Shown: piece after piece, positions 23,173 through 32,477 of the stretch
Position numbering within the stretch: position 1 is the first letter of the stretch
How the letters are laid out: every line of letters begins with the position of its first letter
DNA from: a virus
IMG/VR virus record: IMGVR_UViG_3300036770_005754
Location: 62,001-126,000 of that record
DNA length: 64,000 nucleotides
Reading direction: 5' to 3' (one strand)
Notes under the pieces: model-generated
Told to the model about the DNA's origin: nothing
Database searches by the model: none
Seen by the model: the letters and a program-made list of their open reading frames with translations, nothing else
Translations under genes and position numbers: made by a program

Positions 23173-25362
23173 TCAAACTATTACACACTTATCAGAATCA
23201 CAGAATTTCGAACCTTCTGCATCATGGCCTATGAAATTCGTATAATCTGCGTCCGTAATTTTTCTATTATACTCTGTGACTTCTGAAGCATCACAAGCTT
23301 CATATGGTGCCTGAGCATAACCATGATCATATAACGGCAAGAAACTTATTCCTTTCAATTGGTCCTCAAATGTCTCAAGGACCCTGAAAATCTGATCGGT
23401 GTCCTCTGGTTTGAATTTAACAGTACACGACACCTGGTTATCGGCCCAGTATCTCTGATAATCAACGACATTTGCGACCTGTTCCCAAACTGAAACCTGG
23501 GAAACTGGTCTGACTCGCTCATCGCTGATGCCGAACCGCACGACTAACGTCCTATCTGCATCCTTTACATCCGGTTCAATATGAAACCCAGCGTCAGACA
23601 AGATCTGAACCAACGGACTATCCTTGGCCAGCCTAACCCTTCTCCAATAAGTACTTGCCTCTGGATAATGGATACCTGGGGTAGCACCGGCGACTAATGA
23701 TACAGTACCGCTCGGCTTCACAGAAGTGACCTTTATAGAATTCTGGACGCATAACCATTCTGAGTAAATGTTATCCCATCTTTTTATCTCATTGTACCCT
23801 GCATCACAAAAGTCTTTAAGCATGGACCTCCTACCGAACTTCACAAATGCTTGTACTATACCGCTTTGTGAAAGACCTATCCTCCTATTCCTAAGAGTAA
23901 CTTGATTAGTCCTCGGATTATGCGTAGGTAAAAGAGTGACAGTCTTCGCATAGAGATATGCGAACTTCAAAGTTCGCATATAATCGTCAGCATCTACATG
24001 ATTAGCAGGAAAAGACTCAACGAGATTGCATAGCTCGTATGACTCTAAGGACTGTTCCAAGCACGGATTTCCGCCCTTGACCCTGCCATCTATGCCTGGC
24101 TGTCTGCCGTCCACCAGTCTACCATAATCACGCATATTATCGAGCCACATCAAACCAGGTTCGCCATTTGAAGCGATTTGTTGCCCGACATATCTGTAGT
24201 CCATCCCGACATAAGCGAAGATTGAATTATTCGACGCCCACCTATGATGGTTCAGAGCATTCCATGTTTTGATAGCTGGTGCCAATCTCTCTTCGGGAAT
24301 TAACAGAGAACCGTCACTATCTGTAAAGTCTTCGATAGAAACCTCACTAGAGCCCCTGGCATATATCTTGCCTGTGACTTCATAGAACGCCTTGTGATCT
24401 GAATCCATTAATGTTGCCAGCGGATTCTTCATTGAACAATATGATTCATCGTGAGGTTCGCCAAAAGCAATCTCAGCGGTCCTCCTGACATTACCAGCAA
24501 CCACGCATCTTCCGATATAATTCATCAAATCTGTAATGTCGACACTTGATAAGGTCTCGCCTATCTTTCTCTCAAAATGATCTCTTATTAGAGAATGTAG
24601 ATCTCTTAGTATCGCAGGACCAGATGCCTTACCACCAAAGCCTTTGATATCTGAACCTGCTTGACGTATGCTGTCATAATTAAATCTAACACGACCCATG
24701 CCTGGGGTTTTAGTATATGACCAAATCAACAGCCTTACAGAATTCACCCACCCCTCTCTTGAATCTTCTACAACGTGATCATAAACATTGTCCTCCGGCA
24801 TGTAGACAGAAATCTTTCCAGCACCTTTAGTGTCAAAGCCAACGCCGACTCCGAGCATTGACATATCCATCAGGAAACAGAATGGCTCTGCTGGATCCGA
24901 CTCAATACGATCATCAGTAGAAACAAACGCACAATTATTTAAAGCAGCGCTCCCTCTTTCCCACATGAAGTCTGTGCCCATCATCCACAAACCACGGCCA
25001 GGAGGTAGGAATTTAAAATCCCACATCCTGCTGAACATTTCTTGTGCTGATCTCTGAGCTTTATTATAATCCCACGGAACATGGATCTTACGGCAATGTC
25101 GGCGCTGAATCTCGTAACAGCCTTCTACGACCCGTCTGATAGTATCGAGAAAACTCTCCTTTGTACCGTCATCCTTTACCCTAGAGTAGGTGCGATAGAA
25201 AACGAATTCTCCGAGACCGTTGAACCCAAAGTCTGGCCGTTTTTTGCTGTATGAAGCCAAAAAATTGGCGTCCAGTCTGAAATTATGCTCTCCACTGTCA
25301 TATTTGATGTTTCCAAAATATTGTTCAGAAATATTTCCCACGTCTTCTATCACTGTCGACAT
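23173..25362 (-). CDS. nrdJ: Adenosylcobalamin-dependent ribonucleoside-triphosphate reductase (class II)
   Basis: The protein is 729 residues from ATG 25362, which has GGAG just upstream; a TTG 12 bases earlier is rejected. It resembles the monomeric class II RTPR of Lactobacillus leichmannii, which makes dNTPs with a cobalamin-generated thiyl radical. Active-site residues are in place: Cys144 (ALNNCAF), radical Cys434 with Glu436 (GNPCLEQ) and Cys445 exactly 11 residues later, as in C408/E410/C419. The C-terminal CDSDKC (721-726) keeps the CxxxxC redox pair of C731/C736. VKPSGTVSLVAGATPGIHYP is the conserved loop. The phage also encodes the adenosyltransferase that would make its cofactor. 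Confidence 0.95.
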   Translation of the reverse strand: MSTVIEDVGNISEQYFGNIKYDSGEHNFRLDANFLASYSKKRPDFGFNGLGEFVFYRTYSRVKDDGTKESFLDTIRRVVEGCYEIQRRHCRKIHVPWDYNKAQRSAQEMFSRMWDFKFLPPGRGLWMMGTDFMWERGSAALNNCAFVSTDDRIESDPAEPFCFLMDMSMLGVGVGFDTKGAGKISVYMPEDNVYDHVVEDSREGWVNSVRLLIWSYTKTPGMGRVRFNYDSIRQAGSDIKGFGGKASGPAILRDLHSLIRDHFERKIGETLSSVDITDLMNYIGRCVVAGNVRRTAEIAFGEPHDESYCSMKNPLATLMDSDHKAFYEVTGKIYARGSSEVSIEDFTDSDGSLLIPEERLAPAIKTWNALNHHRWASNNSIFAYVGMDYRYVGQQIASNGEPGLMWLDNMRDYGRLVDGRQPGIDGRVKGGNPCLEQSLESYELCNLVESFPANHVDADDYMRTLKFAYLYAKTVTLLPTHNPRTNQVTLRNRRIGLSQSGIVQAFVKFGRRSMLKDFCDAGYNEIKRWDNIYSEWLCVQNSIKVTSVKPSGTVSLVAGATPGIHYPEASTYWRRVRLAKDSPLVQILSDAGFHIEPDVKDADRTLVVRFGISDERVRPVSQVSVWEQVANVVDYQRYWADNQVSCTVKFKPEDTDQIFRVLETFEDQLKGISFLPLYDHGYAQAPYEACDASEVTEYNRKITDADYTNFIGHDAEGSKFCDSDKCVIV

Positions 25363-25364
25363 AA

Positions 25365-26012
25365 CTATCTCCAATCTTCACCAAGAATCGATTTAACACC
25401 AGAAACATCCAAATGGTCTTTCAAGAATTCAGACCTTAACATGTACAAAACTGTAGTTTTAGGCAGCATCTCTCTTTCTTCCGGATTATTCCTACTCAGG
25501 CGAGCCAAAGCCACACCACAAGATTTTGATAATGCTAAATACAGCCTCGGAATACGTGACGACTGAAACCATTTAGTCAAATTACAAAACTCATCAGGAT
25601 CAGACCGACGGAGCAGAGTCCTAACTATATCTCCGTTCGATTTCCCTTCCAACCACGCATGTGCTGTTGATATCAATGCAATACTATCAGATCTTTCTTC
25701 AGAATTCTTTGATAGCTCATCATAGCACAATCGCATAATGTTGGATTGGTGTAAAGAAGCCAGACCTTTATGTAATATACCAGCCCTTTTGCAATGTTTC
25801 ACAGCAGTTCTGATGAATTGTTTAGAGGTCTGCTCATCGAACCCCCACTCAGAGAATTTGGACGCTATGGAACTTAAATACCGCCATTGATAAGTCTTAG
25901 TGCGATCTGTATTGGCAGGAAACGCTAAATTGTAACCAAGTTGTAAATAGATTTCATGACACCATCCCCAAACAGCCATTATCGAATCTTCTGATGTTTC
26001 TAACGTATTCAT
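25365..26012 (-). CDS. Hypothetical helical protein upstream of nrdJ
   Basis: The product has 215 residues from MNTLETSED; the longer reading would run across the start of the divergent plus-strand gene. It is rich in helices with paired Trp/Tyr residues (WGWCHEIYLQLGYNLAFP, TYQWRYLSSIASKFSEWGF) and ends GVKSILGEDWR. The family is not recognised. Its stop is two bases from the reductase start, so it is cotranscribed with nrdJ. Confidence 0.6.
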   Translation of the reverse strand: MNTLETSEDSIMAVWGWCHEIYLQLGYNLAFPANTDRTKTYQWRYLSSIASKFSEWGFDEQTSKQFIRTAVKHCKRAGILHKGLASLHQSNIMRLCYDELSKNSEERSDSIALISTAHAWLEGKSNGDIVRTLLRRSDPDEFCNLTKWFQSSRIPRLYLALSKSCGVALARLSRNNPEEREMLPKTTVLYMLRSEFLKDHLDVSGVKSILGEDWR

Positions 26013-26037
26013 ATAATATTCAATGTAGGAAACAAGA

Positions 26038-26298
26038 ATGACACAAGATGTAGACCAAGAGTCAGATCGCCAAGCCATCTTTGATGAAACATTCTCAAAA
26101 CTGATGGATAGATTTGGCGAAGCATGTCAAGAGCTGGGAATTAAGAATGCTATTGCAATAGCAAAAGCAGATAATTTCGATGAGCCAATGGTGTTCTACG
26201 TCGCCCCGCACATAGTTGACGCGGCAGCATTGATGGCAAAAGTCTTGCGTCAAGTGAAGACTGAAATCAACAATAACTTGAATACAGAAGCAGAATAA
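26038..26298 (+). CDS. Small hypothetical protein (86 aa), plus strand
   Basis: The product is 86 residues, with AGGAAAC just before the ATG. Helix (RQAIFDETFSKLMDRFGEAC), then a short beta part NAIAIAKADNFDEPMVFYVA, then helix. The family is not recognised. It is the first gene of a two-gene plus-strand island and starts only 25 bases from the divergent minus-strand start, leaving no separate promoter space. Confidence 0.6.
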   Translation: MTQDVDQESDRQAIFDETFSKLMDRFGEACQELGIKNAIAIAKADNFDEPMVFYVAPHIVDAAALMAKVLRQVKTEINNNLNTEAE

Positions 26299-26330
26299 GC
26301 ATCGATTATCACCACAATTGGTACAACAAC

Positions 26331-26714
26331 ATGTCTAAAAAACCAAAATGGGTTGAAAAAGCATGGGGCAAAGTATGGAACAAGTTCGCAGACGACATAA
26401 CGAACGAAAGCTTACTATACGTAAAAGCCGACCACCAATCATCCATACACTTCCATAATGAAAAATGGAACTGCTTTATATGTATGGATGCCACAATAGT
26501 GGTAGAAGAATTCATAACAGAAGCTGGGGAGAACAAAGTAGCATCCAGCACACTAATGAACCCTGGAGATAGTCACGTAGTACCACCAAAGAAACTACAT
26601 AGATTCTACGTCGTGAAATCAGGTAGAGTATTAGAAATATATTGGTCTTTAGATGATCATAAATGTGACCCAAACGACATAGTCAGGATATATGACGGAG
26701 GAAGAAGATATTAG
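26331..26714 (+). CDS. Cupin-fold protein
   Basis: The product has 127 residues and a single cupin barrel: SSIHFHNEKWNCFI (38-51, His40 and His42) for metal motif 1, NPGDSHVVPPKKLHRFYVV (77-95, His90) for motif 2, and a closing EIYWSLDDHKCDPNDIVRIY typical of phosphomannose isomerase-like cupins that end in DxxRxxDxxGR. The usual motif-1 Glu is not obvious. Such small cupins bind a metal and a small ligand, often a sugar; the substrate here is unknown. It converges on the J-like baseplate gene with one base between stops. Confidence 0.82.
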   Translation: MSKKPKWVEKAWGKVWNKFADDITNESLLYVKADHQSSIHFHNEKWNCFICMDATIVVEEFITEAGENKVASSTLMNPGDSHVVPPKKLHRFYVVKSGRVLEIYWSLDDHKCDPNDIVRIYDGGRRY

Positions 26715-26715
26715 G

Positions 26716-28308
26716 CTATTTCCTAGTCTCTGATAATGGTAGTGTAGCATAATAATAAGAAGTCCTCCTCTTACCTTGCACTATCAATTCGTTGAATCTG
26801 ACGCCATCGTCTTCGGAAGTAGGAAGTACATTGTTAGACGGCTCAAATAGGTCAACGTATGCGATGCCATCTATAGCTTCTACTGCCTCAATTATGTTTG
26901 ATATATATAGCCCCTGCCCCATTTCCCAATTTGAGGTATCGAAAAACTCATTGATAGCGGACTCGACTCTCGACTTGACAACAGAAGCATCCGCATTTCT
27001 ATCGACAATAACATTCATATTTATGTCCACTGGCTTGATTTTCCCATCTAAAACTCTGACATGATCTGTCATTACATTTAAAGTACTAAAATATGTTTCC
27101 AACCCAGCTTTCAATCCAGCGTTTGGTATGACCGGAGTATTATCTGGACCAGTTGAAAGAGCATATATCTCTACAAGATTGGCATTTAAACCTGTTCGAA
27201 TTGTAGCGACAGATTTTGAAATAGCGCCGTAAACAGGATGTGAGAAACTATTAGCCGCCTGGGCATAGTCATTAGCTGTTACTATACTTCTTTGAATAGC
27301 GAAGTCTCGCGGTGCCCTTCTTTTTGCAGCAGCGACACTCTCTCTATCAGTACCGCCACTAGATGGCGATACATTCCTAAATCTCACAGAAACAGCAGCA
27401 TTCGAAGGAGGGTTAGGAGATATCTGAAGTTGCGAGTCTATCTGACCGGTACTGATCCTACCCCTAACACCACCGCCAACCCTGTACCTAAATGATATAA
27501 TTGATCCAGATTTCGGTGAAGCTCCAGTCACATCATCGCCGAACCTGAATACCGCAACATCTTCGAAAAAGTTTACTTCAACAACCTTATCATTTGGGCC
27601 ATACCGCTCGATTGGTTCAGTAATCACCAACCATTCTTCACTGGAATTGCCATATCTAACATCGACGAACATTGGACTCTCTAAAATATTCACATCAGAT
27701 ATTTCGAAGGTCTGACCAGGCCCACCTGAACTAGTGACATTAACAGGACCAGAAAGTGTGCCCTCGACACCCCAAGCTATAACACCACGTTTACCTGCTG
27801 GTATGATTATCTTACTAGTCCAATCACCAGGAGCCCTAAAGACCTCGTAAGTAATAGGCTGACCATCCGGCCCATTCGTAGTTGAAAAAGAAAAACCTGG
27901 GTCAATCTCTATATCCGATCCGACAGATAAATCAACAGATATCTCAATATCAGTTACTGCTGGTGTTTGCCTTCTGATCCTCTGATTTATCAAAGCCAAA
28001 TGATTAATCACCGCCCTCTCAGTGCTTGCTGTGGGTAATGTCGCTTCATTCGCTAAAACATCAGCTCTTAACGATAGCTTAGCCACAACTGAAGCGACTA
28101 TCTCTGTCAACATCATTATGCCATTGCTGGCTACAAAATCATTGAACTTGTCCGGAAAATATGTCTGAATATACTCTATTATAGCACGCCTAGCCGTATC
28201 AAAATCCAAGCCACTAAAATCAATCCTACGAAGCCTAGACGGTTGTAAAACAATACCGAATGCTTCTGGTGCATTAGGTAAATCAAATAATGTTTCTTGA
28301 TCAGCCAT
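26716..28308 (-). CDS. Baseplate wedge protein, gp6/J-like
   Basis: The product is 530 residues from MADQETLFD, whose ATG has GGAG six bases upstream; the ATG 12 bases earlier contains that site. Baseplate J features are present: FNDFVASNGIMMLTEIVASV followed by VAKLSLRADVLANEA (N-terminal), GTDRESVAAAKRRAPRDFAI then IVTANDYAQAANSF (middle), and VNMNVIVDRNAD plus GQGLYISNIIEAVEAIDGI near the end. This protein forms the ring of the baseplate wedge. It follows the gp25-like gene directly, the usual order. Confidence 0.92.
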   Translation of the reverse strand: MADQETLFDLPNAPEAFGIVLQPSRLRRIDFSGLDFDTARRAIIEYIQTYFPDKFNDFVASNGIMMLTEIVASVVAKLSLRADVLANEATLPTASTERAVINHLALINQRIRRQTPAVTDIEISVDLSVGSDIEIDPGFSFSTTNGPDGQPITYEVFRAPGDWTSKIIIPAGKRGVIAWGVEGTLSGPVNVTSSGGPGQTFEISDVNILESPMFVDVRYGNSSEEWLVITEPIERYGPNDKVVEVNFFEDVAVFRFGDDVTGASPKSGSIISFRYRVGGGVRGRISTGQIDSQLQISPNPPSNAAVSVRFRNVSPSSGGTDRESVAAAKRRAPRDFAIQRSIVTANDYAQAANSFSHPVYGAISKSVATIRTGLNANLVEIYALSTGPDNTPVIPNAGLKAGLETYFSTLNVMTDHVRVLDGKIKPVDINMNVIVDRNADASVVKSRVESAINEFFDTSNWEMGQGLYISNIIEAVEAIDGIAYVDLFEPSNNVLPTSEDDGVRFNELIVQGKRRTSYYYATLPLSETRK

Positions 28309-28309
28309 A

Positions 28310-28696
28310 TCAAACTCCATTGATCGTGTTTATGAATCTCTCGATTGTCAATTGTCTCCTTGGGTCCTTCTTCAGCGAGAGCGATATCTTTATCATAATA
28401 CCATTATTATCGAAATTTGGCTCGATATCTACAAAATTTATCAGCACCCTTGGTTCTTGAGCTTCAATCTGATTAATTATTTCTGATCTCAATATTTGAA
28501 CATCGGCCTCTGTACCCTGCTCGAACACATGGTTCCTAAGATTGACACCAAAATCAGGACGCATCACACGTTCACCAGGAACAGTTAGCAAAAGCTGTAA
28601 TATATCATTCTTAATTAGGCGATCATCCTCCTGTCTTGACAAAACGCCCTCAGGACCGCCTAAGAACGGTGGATTAAATCCGTAGTATGTTGCCAT
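28310..28696 (-). CDS. Baseplate wedge protein, gp25/W-like
   Basis: The product has 128 residues, the full family length. It contains DILQLLLTVPGERVMRPDFG (about 31-50) with the conserved EPR-like GERVMRP motif, NHVFEQ, and EPRVLINFVDIEPNF. gp25-like proteins clamp the wedge to the sheath initiator. It starts one base from the stop of the coiled-coil gene upstream. Confidence 0.93.
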   Translation of the reverse strand: MATYYGFNPPFLGGPEGVLSRQEDDRLIKNDILQLLLTVPGERVMRPDFGVNLRNHVFEQGTEADVQILRSEIINQIEAQEPRVLINFVDIEPNFDNNGIMIKISLSLKKDPRRQLTIERFINTINGV

Positions 28697-29424
28697 TATT
28701 TTAACACCGCAGAAATTGTTCTTAATTTATCAGACATTTGTACTGACTCTGCGGCAGCGTCGTTCGCCGACATTATCGCCACATCTCTGTCTCTAAAAGC
28801 ATCATCTCTTCTAGTTTCCAATTTTGATATTATCACATGTAAATCATTAGCTGTCGCATCACCCTGATCCACCATAATCTTTAAAGCCTCGATGGCCCTA
28901 GTCGAATCATTTATAACCTTCTGATATTCTACGACCAACTGTTCTGCATCCTTTCGCCTCTGTATAGCTTCATTTAGTTTCGTCTGAAGCGATCTATACG
29001 CAACCAATGAAGCGGAATTAATCGCTTGCTCGTCTGCGTCGTCCACATTTAGTGAATTATAATTAATCCTATTTATATCATGTTGTGTTGTGGTAACTAA
29101 TCCTATGAGCATTGGGTCCACTGTCTTTGATATACTATCACCAAATTCCAACACTTGGCCTATCTCGAAAACCTTATTATTACTACCTTCAACAGTTCTG
29201 GTAGATGACGAAACACTAAACACCAAATCACTGACCGTCTCTCTTCTCCAAGATATTCCGTCTTTCCTAGTTATTCTTTTCCTAGCGATTCCGCTGGGAA
29301 GCTTAGGGAAAAGTAGATTGGTCCTTGGCGGTGGATTGTTGCTTATTACGAATGTAACATTGCCTGGTTCCGTACCTTTCGGTATGGAGTTGTAGTATAA
29401 GCCAGTTGGATATTTTATTATCAT
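28696..29424 (-). CDS. Coiled-coil baseplate-region protein
   Basis: The product is 242 residues. The first 100 residues are beta-rich with basic RKRITRKDGISWRRETVSDL. The rest is a long coiled coil (LQTKLNEAIQRRKDAEQLVV, ISKLETRRDDAFRDRDVAIM). The family is not recognised. It overlaps the hub/spike gene by an ATGA and precedes gp25, so a baseplate structural role is likely. Confidence 0.6.
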   Translation of the reverse strand: MIIKYPTGLYYNSIPKGTEPGNVTFVISNNPPPRTNLLFPKLPSGIARKRITRKDGISWRRETVSDLVFSVSSSTRTVEGSNNKVFEIGQVLEFGDSISKTVDPMLIGLVTTTQHDINRINYNSLNVDDADEQAINSASLVAYRSLQTKLNEAIQRRKDAEQLVVEYQKVINDSTRAIEALKIMVDQGDATANDLHVIISKLETRRDDAFRDRDVAIMSANDAAAESVQMSDKLRTISAVLK

Positions 29425-31580
29425 TTTATCGGTTCGGCTTTATCGAATGGTTTATTATATGTTTTACCTCTATCGGATGGCTCTATATTCTCTGGAAGTT
29501 CGGGGCGCTTCAATCTCTGGACAACTCTTCCACCAGGGTTTGGTCTGTTAGTAATGACCGCATTTACACGAGTCCCATTATATCTAGCATTAGTTTGGAT
29601 ATTACCATTGAAAATAGTGAATCTTGATCCGGCCGCTTGCATCCTTATGGACCTACCGGCACGCATGAAAATATTCCTATCGGCTCTGAGGTTTATGTCT
29701 CCGTTAGAAATCACGTTCACGTTCCTGTTCGAGTATATTTCAATAGTACCATTTCTCTCATTATTGTAAATTACTATTTTTCTATCCTTCTCATCGAACC
29801 ACTGGTACATCTTTCTCTTTCTGCGAGCACGCCATATGCCGATTCTATGCTTCTTGGAAAACCATATACCGCGATGTTGGCAATCTACTAGTTCTACCCA
29901 TGGACCGTCTCCTTTTCTACCATCTCTCGCCTCTAATCCTTGGTGTATTTCCTTCTTACCAACCCCCGATGGGTTCGCTGGATCTCTCGGCCTAGCTCCT
30001 TTGTTGGCTCTCGTTTTGAGCCTGATATATTCATTATCATGGTCTAATTTAAGATGATGAGATCGTATTTCTGGATTCTTTAACATGGTTGGCTTCATTA
30101 AGAACTCATTGTCCTTAATATGTCTCCACTTCGGCACCCATTTCTTACCAAGTGCTGCTGTCAGCATCATGTACTGGAATCTATCATTCAGTTCAATAGA
30201 TTGACCAAGTGGGGTTGACCATGACGTATGGTTCGCGTCGTCTCTCTCATTGAATTCCCATTGGAAACCACGCGGGTTTCCTTTGGCCTCTTTCTTCTTA
30301 GCAGAAGGGGTTCTCCTGCCTTTTAAAAGGGTCCCAACGCCTCTTGGTATTTCTTGACGTCTAGCATCCTTATCGTCGCTTCCGCGGTCGTCCAAAACTA
30401 ATTTGACACCGTACCTTGTGACCATTCTCATCCAACGGGCATCACGCTTGCCCCAATACTTGTCTTCACGCTCACTCTTAGAACCGGATTCTTCTAGCAA
30501 TTTCCTTTTCACAAACAAATCGTCTTGTGGATGAAAACCCTTATCATAACATTGAAATAGCATCCCGCCTTTAGTTCTTATTTTTATCCAGCGAAAATCA
30601 TCTATCTGTTCTCTAGATAAAAATCTAGAATCACCAAATTCTCCACCACGAGACATTGAAGGGACAGGCCCACATTGTGCCCATCCAGTGTCTCTCATCT
30701 CTATCCTAGAACCGTATCTGGTTAACTGAATGATCTTGCGTTGATCGCCATTTTTCTGACCAACCGCTTTCGGCACATTATCATTGAGCAATCTCTGTAG
30801 ATACTTCCACCTCTTGATCTCAAATTGTTCATCCTTCTTGAAGTCGCCATGAAATTCACCTAGCGGATTATCTTCGTCTGGACAACTTTCTTTCTTCCAA
30901 TGATAACCCTGATCAGACATTAAGAAAATATTGCCATATTTCGTGACACGAGCCATATACTTTCTATCAGGATCATTTACTAATGGCGACCGTCTCTTTT
31001 GTTGGAAATTAGTATTCGCAACAGCATCAAAATCCGGCGGCGGAGGCGGATCTGCATGTTCAGACGGATAGAAACCGACAGCAGAGTGTACTTCTAAATT
31101 ACCATACCTATCTTGCCACCCATGCCCCATGGGTCGACCATCTTTTGGTAAATATGGTTCGAGATAATCCTTCGGCCTATCAGCTGGTCTACCACTATCA
31201 TTAACGCTCAATGGTGTTATCTGGAATACCTGAGGGTATGTGTAAAACTTCTTCCTAGTAGGATTAGCGAAGCCAGTCCATATTGGGCCATATGGGTGTT
31301 GTCTTTCGAACGTCACCCAAACCCAATCGCCTATAACTGGTGCTACGAATCTGCCTGCTCTTTTACCACCGAGATCAAAAGATGGGACTGCCCATGGACA
31401 ATCATCTGGTTCTAAGTCGAAATCATGAAGATCAGGACATTTGAACCTAACTCTATACATGTTTAAAGGGTCATTGGTCTCAACGACTAGTGACCTGTAA
31501 GACCCAGGGAACCTGTCCCAAAGAGTCCTGGTCCTATGATTGAAGAATTTAGACCAAACTATATCAATGTTGTCGCTCAA
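29421..31580 (-). CDS. Baseplate hub/spike protein, gp5-like
   Basis: The product has 719 residues. An OB-fold typical of gp5/VgrG spikes opens it: YRSLVVETNDPLNMYRVRFK (about 28-47), PSFDLGGKRAGRFVAPVIGD and WVWVTFERQHPYGPIWTG. The centre is a long Trp/Arg/Lys-rich region with repeated YGxxxxMxDxG units (LTRYGSRIEMRDTGW, VTRYGVKLVLDDRGS). The end has a repetitive beta section, GTIEIYSNRNVNVISNGDIN, as in spike helices. No lysozyme domain was recognised. It would form the central spike under the tube. Confidence 0.82.
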   Translation of the reverse strand: MSDNIDIVWSKFFNHRTRTLWDRFPGSYRSLVVETNDPLNMYRVRFKCPDLHDFDLEPDDCPWAVPSFDLGGKRAGRFVAPVIGDWVWVTFERQHPYGPIWTGFANPTRKKFYTYPQVFQITPLSVNDSGRPADRPKDYLEPYLPKDGRPMGHGWQDRYGNLEVHSAVGFYPSEHADPPPPPDFDAVANTNFQQKRRSPLVNDPDRKYMARVTKYGNIFLMSDQGYHWKKESCPDEDNPLGEFHGDFKKDEQFEIKRWKYLQRLLNDNVPKAVGQKNGDQRKIIQLTRYGSRIEMRDTGWAQCGPVPSMSRGGEFGDSRFLSREQIDDFRWIKIRTKGGMLFQCYDKGFHPQDDLFVKRKLLEESGSKSEREDKYWGKRDARWMRMVTRYGVKLVLDDRGSDDKDARRQEIPRGVGTLLKGRRTPSAKKKEAKGNPRGFQWEFNERDDANHTSWSTPLGQSIELNDRFQYMMLTAALGKKWVPKWRHIKDNEFLMKPTMLKNPEIRSHHLKLDHDNEYIRLKTRANKGARPRDPANPSGVGKKEIHQGLEARDGRKGDGPWVELVDCQHRGIWFSKKHRIGIWRARRKRKMYQWFDEKDRKIVIYNNERNGTIEIYSNRNVNVISNGDINLRADRNIFMRAGRSIRMQAAGSRFTIFNGNIQTNARYNGTRVNAVITNRPNPGGRVVQRLKRPELPENIEPSDRGKTYNKPFDKAEPIK

Positions 31581-31894
31581 CCTAGTAACTCCGGCAATAC
31601 GACACTCACGAGCGGATACTCAATAGAATCCCCGGCCCTCGGCCAATTCATAGTATCTGAGACGCCATTGAAAGATATTATCACCCAATCTAACAATGGC
31701 GTACCATATAACCTATTTGAAATTAAATCTGGCCGCCCCTCAGTCGCAGAGGTTACCCTAAATACTCCGATTTTATCATCAGGTGGACGTTTGGTCAAAA
31801 AAGACGGGGGGCTCCATGTGCCGAATGTTTCGGCCCCATCCGTTATAACACGTTCTGTTTTATAAAACCTAGAGAATTGGCCTAATTCAGACAT
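31577..31894 (-). CDS. Baseplate wedge protein, gp53-like
   Basis: The product is 105 residues. RPDLISNRLYGTPLLDWVII followed by SFNGVSDTMNWPRAGDSIEY is the gp53/LysM-like pattern (RPDlIAyxxYGdxxLwWvI..N.I.dP..l..Gd.I..P). In T4, gp53 connects wedges around the hub. The gene overlaps the spike gene by ATGA. Confidence 0.75.
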   Translation of the reverse strand: MSELGQFSRFYKTERVITDGAETFGTWSPPSFLTKRPPDDKIGVFRVTSATEGRPDLISNRLYGTPLLDWVIISFNGVSDTMNWPRAGDSIEYPLVSVVLPELLG

Positions 31895-31895
31895 A

Positions 31896-32477
31896 TCAAT
31901 ACCACTCGAACACTTCGTTCGGCTTCAAAGGTTGTAAATCTTGCGTCTTCTCGTCAGCACCGCCTTTTGTCCACAATCTAAGATCCACTGTGATATCGGT
32001 TCTTAAAGGGAATGAGGCATCTGCACGAAAAGCTCTATCACCAATTTCAGTAACTATCGTATCGCCATGTTTCACATCAATAGAATTAATCCTAGCAGTC
32101 CACGAGTTCTGACTACCAAAAAGAATATACTTAAAATAACACACTAAATTACGTTGTCTCTCTTTCCTGTCACGAACAGATGCAAAATAACCCCTGATAT
32201 AATGCACCTCATTTGCTATGACAGTAGGAGTGAACTCACCTCCAGCTGCTATATACGTCCAACTTAATGTGATTTCTCTTGGTCCGGAAGTCTTAAAAAC
32301 AGCTATCGGTTCGGTACCCTGCTGCTCACCTTCGCCCCAAGTACCTCTACGATTATCACTCAATATTCTAGGTGGGAACTGAAATTTAACAGCATGATCT
32401 CCCTGGCCAAGCACAGGTATAATGAGAGTACAAGCTCTTCGTAAAGCTATATCGTGACCAGTATAAACTTGTGGCAT
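31896..32477 (-). CDS. Baseplate or tail-completion protein
   Basis: The product is 193 residues, beta-rich: CTLIIPVLGQGDHAVKFQFP, PREITLSWTYIAAGG, RNLVCYFKYILFGSQNSWTA. The wording FQFPPRI...EISDN-type followed by ITLSWTYI resembles tube-end or LysM-bearing baseplate proteins of other myophages, but I cannot name the family. It lies directly after the tape measure, before gp53. Confidence 0.6.
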   Translation of the reverse strand: MPQVYTGHDIALRRACTLIIPVLGQGDHAVKFQFPPRILSDNRRGTWGEGEQQGTEPIAVFKTSGPREITLSWTYIAAGGEFTPTVIANEVHYIRGYFASVRDRKERQRNLVCYFKYILFGSQNSWTARINSIDVKHGDTIVTEIGDRAFRADASFPLRTDITVDLRLWTKGGADEKTQDLQPLKPNEVFEWY

